NCBI RefSeq assembly: GCF_000172175.1
Contig: NZ_ABJL02000008.1
Coordinates: 2,480,001 to 2,544,000 of the forward strand
DNA: 64,000 nt
Direction of reading: 5' to 3'
From: Bacteroides intestinalis DSM 17393
GTDB lineage: Bacteria > Bacteroidota > Bacteroidia > Bacteroidales > Bacteroidaceae
Program-made: the position numbers and the translations under genes
Shown: positions 1 through 7,373 of the stretch, piece after piece
Numbering within the stretch: position 1 is the first letter of the stretch
Layout of the letters: the number at the start of each line of letters is the position of its first letter
The notes under the pieces: generated by a model
Told to the model about the DNA's origin: nothing
Database searches by the model: none
What the model saw: only the letters and a program-made list of their open reading frames with translations

Positions 1-2112
1 AACGGGACTGTGAAGCAACTGGCCGATGCAAACTTCAACACCTTTACCACCGGAAATGCCATGAAGCATGATGCAGTGGTGGGCAACAAGGGTGAACTGA
101 ACTTCGCTACCATAGATGCTTTTGTAAATGCCATTCCGGCAGACGCCAAAATGTACGGACACTGTTTTCTGTGGCACACGCAGCAGAAACAAATGTACCT
201 GAAATCGCTGATTGCTCCCGAAGTAGTGATTGAGGATATCGGTGGTGACGATGTCTGCGAGAATGTCATTACCAACTCCGGTTTCGAAAGCGGAACCGAC
301 GGATGGACCGGTCTTTGGGGAAAATACACTTATGCAGTGGAAGCTCCCGGAAAGGACAGCGATAATGCCATTCACTTCACCATGACCGGAGAAACGGCTG
401 CGAACTACGACTGCCAGCTTTTCTGGCCACTCGCCTCCCCTTTGGAAGACGGCGTGACGTATGCTTTCTCTGCCGATATCAAGTCCGACATGGATATTGC
501 CGTGCAGTTCATAGGTCAGAACGCATCATACGCAGGTATTTATAAGGACAGCTATACCGCTCCTGCCGACTGGCTGCACGTGACGGGTGAATTCACTTAT
601 AACGCAGCTTCCGAGGCTACCGATATTATCCGTGTAGGCTTCCAGTTTGGCGGCACACCGGGCAGCAATGTGTGGATAGACAACCTGAAATTCGGCGTGA
701 AGAAGGTAGAGAAGATGAAAAACGTCATCACCAATCCTTCGTTTGCCGACGGCACCAACGGTTGGACCGGACTGTGGGGCAAATATACATACGGTGTAGA
801 AGCGCCGGGACGTACGGACGACACAGCCATCCGCTTCACCATGACCGACGAAACGGCCGCGAACTACGACAGTCAACTCTTCTGGGCACTCGACACCCCT
901 CTGGAAGTGGGAGCCACTTACGCTTTCTCGTTCTATACCAAGAGCGACATGAACATCGCCGTACAGGCCATCGGACAGAATGCAAGTTATTCGGGTATCT
1001 ACAAGGACAGCTTCACGGCACTGAACGACTGGACACTATGCGAAGGAGAATTTACCTACAACGCCTCTGATCCTGCCGACATCGTCCGCTTCGGTGTTCA
1101 GTTTGGCGGTACTCCGGGCAGCACCATATGGATTGATGACTTTAAATTCGGTTTGAAGAACGAGGAAGCACAGCCCAAGGCCAAAAACCTGACCCGCGCC
1201 GCAGGAGGCGTGACCTACATCTACAAAACGCCTGAAGAGAAACGTACCGCCCTCTTGGGTGCCATGGAAACTTGGATTAAAGGCATGGCCGAGCACATGG
1301 GCGACCGTATGATAGGCTGGGATGTCATCAATGAACCTATCGACGACAGTACGAAAGGCGTACGTGGAATCAACGGTGTGTTTGGAAGCGAAGATGCAGA
1401 CGGCAATCCCGATACCGCACCCGTAGAACAAGATGGGCTGAACCTGAACTGGGCAAGCAACCACTTCTACTGGGGCTACTATCTGGGCATGGAATACGCC
1501 ACCAAGGCCTTTGAATATGCCCGCAAGTATTGCAGACCTGAAACCAAGCTCTTCGTCAACGACTACAATCTGGAAGTCAGCCCTGCTAAGCTGGATGCCC
1601 TGATTAACTTTGTGAAGTACATTGACGAACACAACGAGACGAATGCCCCAATCGTAGACGGTATAGGCACACAGATGCACGCCGTAGCAGCCGATCTGAC
1701 TCGTGAAAAGATAGATGAAATGTTCAAAAAACTTGCCGCTACGGGTAAGATTATCCGTATTACCGAGCTTGACGTACGCCACACTTATGAGCCTACAGCT
1801 AATCCGTCGGCCGAACAGCTAATGAAACAGGCGGATGTCTATCGCTGGATTATCGAGTCTTATAAGGAGAACGTGCCCGCTACGCAGCAATCCGGCTTTA
1901 CCATCTGGAGTTTGTCCGACCACGCAGACGAACACACCGGCTGGTTCACAGGCGACACTCCCAATCTCTTCGATGCCAACTATGCCCGCAAGCCGGCCTA
2001 TAAGGGCGTGTGCGACGGTATTGCCGGACGTGACATCAGCGAAGACTTCACCGGCGACGACTGGAAAGCAGCCTACGAAGTGAAAGAGGAAGAAACTCCC
2101 GCTGATCAATAA
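1..2112 (+). CDS. GH10 endo-beta-1,4-xylanase with two inserted CBM4-like modules, 5' truncated
   Basis: The reading frame is open from base 1, so the true start lies upstream; the GTG at base 10 is internal. The first residues (NAMKHD, then HCFLWHTQ) match the N-terminal half of a GH10 barrel. The barrel is then interrupted by two CBM4/9-like beta-sandwich modules (about bases 262-720 and 721-1161) and resumes. The acid/base Glu lies in WDVINEP (codon at 1333) and the nucleophile Glu in ITELDV (codon 1765). GH10 xylanases with carbohydrate-binding modules inserted in the catalytic domain are known from Bacteroides and Prevotella xylan loci, where they are usually surface lipoproteins; the lipobox here would be outside the window. 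It resembles the GH10 at 30454-32694 in overall plan. A hairpin follows the stop. Confidence 0.95.
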   Translation, partial: NGTVKQLADANFNTFTTGNAMKHDAVVGNKGELNFATIDAFVNAIPADAKMYGHCFLWHTQQKQMYLKSLIAPEVVIEDIGGDDVCENVITNSGFESGTDGWTGLWGKYTYAVEAPGKDSDNAIHFTMTGETAANYDCQLFWPLASPLEDGVTYAFSADIKSDMDIAVQFIGQNASYAGIYKDSYTAPADWLHVTGEFTYNAASEATDIIRVGFQFGGTPGSNVWIDNLKFGVKKVEKMKNVITNPSFADGTNGWTGLWGKYTYGVEAPGRTDDTAIRFTMTDETAANYDSQLFWALDTPLEVGATYAFSFYTKSDMNIAVQAIGQNASYSGIYKDSFTALNDWTLCEGEFTYNASDPADIVRFGVQFGGTPGSTIWIDDFKFGLKNEEAQPKAKNLTRAAGGVTYIYKTPEEKRTALLGAMETWIKGMAEHMGDRMIGWDVINEPIDDSTKGVRGINGVFGSEDADGNPDTAPVEQDGLNLNWASNHFYWGYYLGMEYATKAFEYARKYCRPETKLFVNDYNLEVSPAKLDALINFVKYIDEHNETNAPIVDGIGTQMHAVAADLTREKIDEMFKKLAATGKIIRITELDVRHTYEPTANPSAEQLMKQADVYRWIIESYKENVPATQQSGFTIWSLSDHADEHTGWFTGDTPNLFDANYARKPAYKGVCDGIAGRDISEDFTGDDWKAAYEVKEEETPADQ
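262..1161 (+). repeat. Tandem duplication encoding two CBM4-like modules
   Basis: Two copies of about 153 codons lie head to tail inside the GH10 gene. Both begin with NVITN, carry a conserved DGWTGLWGKYTY-type stretch (DG or NG at the start) and end near a WIDxxKFG motif. The DNA is clearly related over most of the length, which indicates an internal duplication. The spacing is 459 bases from the first to the second NVITN. Two adjacent modules should raise avidity for xylan chains; that part is inference. Confidence 0.85.
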
Positions 2113-2124
2113 GTGAAAACAAGA

Positions 2125-2154
2125 AATCCGGTAAGGCTCCGGCCTTACCGGATT
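2125..2154 (+). terminator. Hairpin terminator after GH10
   Basis: A perfect 13-bp inverted repeat (AATCCGGTAAGGC at 2125-2137, GCCTTACCGGATT at 2142-2154) with a 4-base loop begins 12 bases after the stop. There is no T-tract, so it may act as an mRNA 3' end rather than a classical intrinsic terminator. Confidence 0.65.
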
Positions 2155-2238
2155 CCATTCACCCAATCATTCAGCAAATCCGGTAAAAACATCCGTTTTA
2201 TCCCCTGAAACAGGAAGATGTACGATAAACAAAAAATT

Positions 2239-2326
2239 ATGTAACATCATTCGGGGATAATGTAACCGAAATGAAGTTTTCTGCAACATTGCGAAAAGTT
2301 TTTTAAATTATAGCTCACTATCTTTG
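2239..2326 (+). promoter_or_regulatory. Promoter and putative xylan-regulator operator of the GH35 operon
   Basis: The -7 box TATCTTTG (2319-2326) fits the Bacteroides TAnnTTTG consensus. Upstream are two direct copies of ATGTAAC (2239-2245 and 2260-2266), 21 bp apart. The proximal copy ends 52 nt before the -7 box. The same repeat pair at the same distance is found at the xusA promoter (43758-43844) and the GH115 promoter (49017-49104). The likely binder is the AraC domain of the hybrid regulator at 15675, but this is inference. A transcription start near 2332 argues against the ATG at 2332 as the start codon. Confidence 0.7.
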
Positions 2327-2367
2327 TTGCAATGGAAAACATCTCAAATCAATACCAGAGACAAACA

Positions 2368-4080
2368 ATGAAGAATTGGATTTTCATTTTAGTTTTGAGT
2401 GTGATGACAGTTGGGTATGTAAATGCTCAAAAGAGTACATTACAAAAACAAGGCACCGCTACTCAATTAGTAGTAGACGGCAAACCATTTCTTATTTTAG
2501 GCGGTGAATTAGGAAATTCATCGGCAGCATGCACAGAAGATATCGAACGTATCTTCCCGAAGCTGCAACGGATGGGACTGAATACAGTACTCGTTCCCGC
2601 ATACTGGGATTTGATAGAACCGCAAGAAGGACAATTCGACTTCACCCTCACAGATGAAGTCATCCGTCAAGCCAGGCAGAACGATCTTAAAGTTATCTTT
2701 CTTTGGTTTGGTGCCTGGAAAAACTCTATGAGTTGCTACGCTCCCCTCTGGTTCAAAGAAAACTATAAGAAATACCCGCGTGCTTATACACAAAAAGGGA
2801 AACCACTCGAAATAGCCAGCCCATTTTCTGAAAATGTATTCCAAGCCGACAACCGCGCTTTTTCCGGATGGATGGAACACGTCGCAGCCATTGATAAAGA
2901 GGAAGGTACCGTCGTCATGATACAGATAGAAAATGAGATAGGTATGCTGGAAGATGCGAGAGACTATTCTAAAGAGGCCAACGCATTGTTCAATGCACCG
3001 GTGCCCTCGGAATTAATGAGTTACTTGCAAAAAAATAAGAAAACGCTCCACCCCCAAATGCTTGAGAAATGGGAAAGCCAAGGTAGCAAGAAGCAAGGCA
3101 CCTGGCAGGAAGTGTTCGGAGCCGATATTTACACCGATGAATTATTTATGGCCTGGCACTACGCCCGCTATGTGGAAAGAATGGCACAAAGCGCCCGGTC
3201 CATCTACAATATTCCACTATACGTAAACGCTGCCATGAACAGCCGTAACCGGAAGCCGGGAGAATATCCTTCCGCCGGTCCGCTGGCACACCTTATTGAT
3301 ATATGGCATTGCGGAGCACCCAGCATCGACCTTCTTGCTCCCGACCTGTACGACAATGGCTTTACAGATTGGGTAGCTAAATATAAATTGCACAACAACC
3401 CATTGTTTATCCCCGAAATCAAACTGACAGACAATAATGGAGTAAGAGCTTTCTACATCTTTGGTGAACATGATGCCATCGGTATCAGCCCGTTCTCCAT
3501 CGAAGGTGGTTCCGACTCTCCTAACTCTCCGTTGGTAAAAAGCTATCATACGCTTAAAGAGTTCATACCTCTGCTCGCTAAGTATCAGGGTAAAGGCACA
3601 ATGAAAGGATTACTCTTCGATCAGGAAAATAAGGAACGTATCATTTATCAGGATGATCTGAAGATAACTTGCCGCCATTTCTTTACCCTTCCATGGGATG
3701 CGCGCGCCACCGATGGCAGTGTATGGCCCGAAGGCGGAGGTGTATTATTAAGACTGGCACCCAATGAGTATATCGTAGCAGGTAGCGGTATCGTTATCAA
3801 GTTTGAGAAAGCTACAGAAAATCAGGCCAAAGTCCAGGCGTTGGGCGAAGACGGATTTGTTCAGGCAGGAGGAAAGGGTGATAAAGTGATAAGTGATAAG
3901 GTGATGTGGAAAGGAGCACGTTGTGGCATCGGTTCCGTAGATGAAGTGAAGATGGACGAGGACGGTACGTTCTCTTATATCCGCCGTCTGAATGGTGATC
4001 AGGATCACCAAGGGCGACATGTACGCATCTCAGTGGGAGAATTCCAGATACTTCATGTGAAATTGTACGAGTATAAGTAG
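2368..4080 (+). CDS. GH35 beta-galactosidase-like glycosidase, secreted
   Basis: The 570-residue product starts at ATG 2368. The in-frame ATG at 2332 is rejected because it falls at the predicted transcription start, and the start at 2368 gives a clean signal peptide (MKNWIFILVLSVMTVGYVNA, cut before Q). A GH35 (beta/alpha)8 domain follows, with acid/base Glu about residue 190 in QIENEIG and nucleophile Glu about residue 350 in FIPEIK. The C-terminal third is a beta-rich domain of the DUF5597 type seen on this GH35 branch. Family members are beta-galactosidases or relatives. In a xylan locus it may remove terminal galactose from complex side chains, but the exact substrate is not evident. It is the first gene of a seven-gene operon. 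Confidence 0.87.
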   Translation: MKNWIFILVLSVMTVGYVNAQKSTLQKQGTATQLVVDGKPFLILGGELGNSSAACTEDIERIFPKLQRMGLNTVLVPAYWDLIEPQEGQFDFTLTDEVIRQARQNDLKVIFLWFGAWKNSMSCYAPLWFKENYKKYPRAYTQKGKPLEIASPFSENVFQADNRAFSGWMEHVAAIDKEEGTVVMIQIENEIGMLEDARDYSKEANALFNAPVPSELMSYLQKNKKTLHPQMLEKWESQGSKKQGTWQEVFGADIYTDELFMAWHYARYVERMAQSARSIYNIPLYVNAAMNSRNRKPGEYPSAGPLAHLIDIWHCGAPSIDLLAPDLYDNGFTDWVAKYKLHNNPLFIPEIKLTDNNGVRAFYIFGEHDAIGISPFSIEGGSDSPNSPLVKSYHTLKEFIPLLAKYQGKGTMKGLLFDQENKERIIYQDDLKITCRHFFTLPWDARATDGSVWPEGGGVLLRLAPNEYIVAGSGIVIKFEKATENQAKVQALGEDGFVQAGGKGDKVISDKVMWKGARCGIGSVDEVKMDEDGTFSYIRRLNGDQDHQGRHVRISVGEFQILHVKLYEYK

Positions 4081-4117
4081 GTAGTAATTAAGTTGTGGGT
4101 AAAAGATAAAATTAGAT

Positions 4118-5788
4118 ATGAATAAGGTTAGGTTTAATAAAGTTAGGTTGAGTCTGGCAGTGCTGCTTTGCCTTTGCGCTACTTCCATGGTGGACGCAAA
4201 GGTAAAGTTGCCTGCTTTGATTTCTGACGGAATGGTATTGCAACGCGAGCAACCCATCAAAGTATGGGGCACGGCAGATGCCGGAGAAAGTGTACAGGTG
4301 AAGTTCCTAAAGAATGCCACCCCTACAGGTGTAAAAGGTGGTAAACTGAAAGTAGCTTACACAGTTACAGCAGACGCAAACGGTAGGTGGACCCTCACCC
4401 TGCCTGCAATGAAACCGGGCGGACCTTACATTCTGCAAGTTAATGACATCGAACTGAAAGATATTCTGGTAGGAGATGTATGGTTGTGCTCCGGCCAATC
4501 CAATATGGAACTACCTGTCAGCCGGGTAACAGATATGTTCCGTGATGAAATTGCCGCTTATGAAAACACAAATATACGGCAGTTGAAAGTACCCAATATC
4601 TTCAACTTCCATGCACCGCAAGCGGACTTGCCGGATTACGTTGCCTGGAAACCACTGACGCAGGAAAACGTCATGAACTTCTCCGCTTTGGGCTATTTCT
4701 TTGCCAAAGCCATGTATGAAAAGAACAGCATACCCGTCGGACTGATAAACTCCAGTTGGGGCGGAACTCCCGTTGAGGCATGGATAAGCGAAGAAGGACT
4801 GAAAGAATTTCCGAAGTATATTAATGATAAACGGCAATATGAGGATGATGCTTATCTGAAAAGCATTAAACAGACAGAAGGTTTGAGCTTCTATCGCTGG
4901 AACACTTCCCTATACCAGGGAGATGCAGGACTGCACGAAGCAACACCTTGGTATGCCGCCAACTACAATGATAAAGACTGGAAGACCGTTGATTTATTCT
5001 CTACCGACTGGGGAACCAACGGTTTGAATCCGATAAACGGTTCGCACTGGTTCCGCAAGGAAGTGGAAGTACCGCAAGACTGGAACGGAAAAGAAGCGAC
5101 CTTGCGCTTAGGTTGCATCGTAGATGCGGACTCCGTCTATGTGAACGGTACATTCGTAGGTACTATTTCCTACCAGTATCCTCCACGCATCTATACCATT
5201 CCGGCAGGTGTACTGAAAGCAGGAAAGAATACAGTAACCATACGTCTCATCAGCAATAACAGTTATCCTCACTTTGTGAAGGAGAAACCTTATAAGATCA
5301 TTTGCGGAAATGAAGAAGTAAGCCTGCAAGGAGAATGGAAATACAGATTGGGTGCTCCCATGCCTCCGGCTCCGGGAATGATGTTCTTCTGTTACGAGCC
5401 GGTATGCCTGTACAATGCCATGATTGCCCCGCTGCAAAACTATGGCATCCGTGGTGTACTCTGGTATCAGGGAGAGTCCAATGTGGACCGCCGCAATGAA
5501 TACGCCGCACTACTGACAGCTCTGATTGCTGATTGGCGCAACACATTCGGCAACCCGGAATTACCTTTCTACATTGTAGAGCTGGCAGACTTCCTGTCCC
5601 GAGATGACGTCAGCGGTCGGCAGGCCTGGGCTGAAATGCGCAAGGAACAGGCCAAAGTAGCTGAAACCAACCGGAACACCCGCCTCATCCGCAACAGTGA
5701 CCTGGGCGAATGGAACGATATACATCCATTGGATAAGAAAACCCTGGGACAACGTGCGGCAGAAAGTGCGTTGGAGAATAATAAATGA
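4118..5788 (+). CDS. SGNH-type acetylesterase (sialate O-acetylesterase-like), probable acetylxylan esterase
   Basis: This is a secreted 556-residue esterase with a signal peptide ending near SMVDA. SGNH-hydrolase landmarks are visible: nucleophile Ser about residue 128 in CSGQSNMEL, a GESN block about residue 450, and Asp and His about 534 and 536 in NDIHP. A galactose-binding-like beta-sandwich lies between the first and later blocks. It is paralogous to the gene at 44536-46461 (641 residues). This copy stops about 20 residues after NDIHP and lacks the final ~85-residue beta domain of that paralogue. All catalytic blocks are kept, so it should be active. In xylan loci such proteins usually remove O-acetyl groups from xylose or glucuronoxylan. 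It lies 37 bases after the GH35 gene. Confidence 0.85.
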   Translation: MNKVRFNKVRLSLAVLLCLCATSMVDAKVKLPALISDGMVLQREQPIKVWGTADAGESVQVKFLKNATPTGVKGGKLKVAYTVTADANGRWTLTLPAMKPGGPYILQVNDIELKDILVGDVWLCSGQSNMELPVSRVTDMFRDEIAAYENTNIRQLKVPNIFNFHAPQADLPDYVAWKPLTQENVMNFSALGYFFAKAMYEKNSIPVGLINSSWGGTPVEAWISEEGLKEFPKYINDKRQYEDDAYLKSIKQTEGLSFYRWNTSLYQGDAGLHEATPWYAANYNDKDWKTVDLFSTDWGTNGLNPINGSHWFRKEVEVPQDWNGKEATLRLGCIVDADSVYVNGTFVGTISYQYPPRIYTIPAGVLKAGKNTVTIRLISNNSYPHFVKEKPYKIICGNEEVSLQGEWKYRLGAPMPPAPGMMFFCYEPVCLYNAMIAPLQNYGIRGVLWYQGESNVDRRNEYAALLTALIADWRNTFGNPELPFYIVELADFLSRDDVSGRQAWAEMRKEQAKVAETNRNTRLIRNSDLGEWNDIHPLDKKTLGQRAAESALENNK

Positions 5789-5861
5789 CGGACAACCGGA
5801 AACGGATAACAGCAAGCGAACAACTGATTACTGACAATTAATAACTGAATAATACAGCACT

Positions 5862-7358
5862 ATGAACGCACTAAGTCAAAAAGTGTCTATGGCCGAGAAG
5901 ATTGGCTATAGTTTAGGAGATTGCTCTGCGAACCTCGTGTTCCAGATGATGATGATTTACCAAACCAAGTTTTATACCGATGTCTTCGGTCTGGAAGGCG
6001 CCATTGCAGGATCAGTGATGCTGATTGCCCGCATTGTGGACGCTTTTGTAGACCCTACCGTAGGTATTTTGTCCGACCGGACACAAACCAAATGGGGCAA
6101 ATACCGCCCATGGGTACTCTGGACTGCATTGCCGTTCATGGTGTTCTATGTGTTGGCATTCTACAATCCCGGCATCGAGGATAAAGGTTTGGTAGCGGTG
6201 TACGCTACAATCTCCTATACCTTGTTGATGACGCTTTACTCGTTCAACAATACACCGTACGCATCGTTGGGTGGTGTTATGTCAAGTGACATCAAGGAAC
6301 GTACAAGTATTACGTCTATCCGTTTCGTAGCTGCTACTATTGCGCAGTTTGTGGTGCAGGGCTTGACGCTCCCGTTGGTAAGCAAGTTTGCTGGTGAAAG
6401 CGGTGATAAGGGGCACGGTTGGCTGTGTACTATCTCCTTATTTGCAGTCATCGGTTTCGTGTTCCTGGTTATTACCTTCTTCTCCAGCCGTGAACGTATC
6501 ACGCCGCCGGCAAATCAGAAAACTGATACCAAGAAGGATATCAGGGATGTATTCAGGAATATTCCCTGGCGGGCGATGTTCATCCTGACGCTCTTTCTTT
6601 TCACGACCCTTGCCATGTGGGGAAGCGCAATGAACTACTACTTTGAGAATTATGTGGATTCGGGCGCACTGTTTGCCTTCCTCGATAAACTGGGGTTGGT
6701 GGCTACACAGGCCAGTGATTCAGTGGGCTATACGATACTGAATGCTTTCGGCCTTATTGTCAGCAGTCCTGAAAAGGCTTATGAAGTGGGATTCGGTGTG
6801 TTCAACATGCTGGGAGCAGTGGTACAGTTCTTCGGCGTTATCTTCCTGTCCGGCTTCCTGGCCAACCGTTTCGGAAAGAAATCGGTGTTTATCGTTTGTT
6901 TGGCTCTGACGGCAGTGTTCACCGCCTTCTTCTATTTCCCGAATGAAACGGATGTAGAGACAATGTTCGTTCTGAACTTCCTCAAGAGTTTGGCATACGC
7001 TCCCACCGTTCCATTGCTTTGGGCTATGATTGCTGACGTAGCGGATCATTCGGAATATGTCAATCACCGCCGTGCAACGGGTTTCGTGTTTGCAGGTGTG
7101 GTGTTTGCACTGAAAGCCGGTTTGGGTATCGGTGGCGCTATTTTGGGTTTCCTGCTCTCCGGTTTTGGTTATGTATCAGGCGCAGGGGTGGCACAAAGCG
7201 AATCGGCTATTCATGGTATCGTGCTTTCATCCAGTATTATTCCGGCAATTACATTCTTCATCGGCGTTATAGCGCTGTATTTCTATCCTATAACAAAGAA
7301 GTATAATGAAGAGATGCAGGCCGAACTGACGGAACGCAGAAGTAAAGAAGATTATTAA
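5862..7358 (+). CDS. GPH-family (glycoside-pentoside-hexuronide) cation:sugar symporter
   Basis: This 498-residue polytopic inner-membrane protein has about 12 hydrophobic segments. The N-terminal block EKIGYSLGDCSANLVFQ and the following DPTVGILSDRTQTKWGKYRPW are hallmark GPH/MelB-XynP family motifs (the conserved Asp of helix 2-3 and the cytoplasmic loop). Members import glycosides and oligosaccharides with H+ or Na+. Its place between an acetylesterase and xylanases suggests uptake of xylo-oligosaccharides or aldouronic acids from the periplasm. It lies 73 bases after the esterase stop and 15 bases before the next gene, so it is in the same operon. Confidence 0.93.
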   Translation: MNALSQKVSMAEKIGYSLGDCSANLVFQMMMIYQTKFYTDVFGLEGAIAGSVMLIARIVDAFVDPTVGILSDRTQTKWGKYRPWVLWTALPFMVFYVLAFYNPGIEDKGLVAVYATISYTLLMTLYSFNNTPYASLGGVMSSDIKERTSITSIRFVAATIAQFVVQGLTLPLVSKFAGESGDKGHGWLCTISLFAVIGFVFLVITFFSSRERITPPANQKTDTKKDIRDVFRNIPWRAMFILTLFLFTTLAMWGSAMNYYFENYVDSGALFAFLDKLGLVATQASDSVGYTILNAFGLIVSSPEKAYEVGFGVFNMLGAVVQFFGVIFLSGFLANRFGKKSVFIVCLALTAVFTAFFYFPNETDVETMFVLNFLKSLAYAPTVPLLWAMIADVADHSEYVNHRRATGFVFAGVVFALKAGLGIGGAILGFLLSGFGYVSGAGVAQSESAIHGIVLSSSIIPAITFFIGVIALYFYPITKKYNEEMQAELTERRSKEDY

Positions 7359-7373
7359 TCATACTAAAGTAGA

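Noticed and set aside
1036..1782. Minus-strand 248-codon frame within the GH10 gene
   Set aside because: It is a shadow of the GC-rich GH10 gene: no start context, no recognisable domain, fully overlapping a well-supported enzyme.
2332..2367. Upstream ATG of the GH35 gene
   Set aside because: It lies at the expected transcription start after the -7 box; the ATG at 2368 gives a normal signal peptide.
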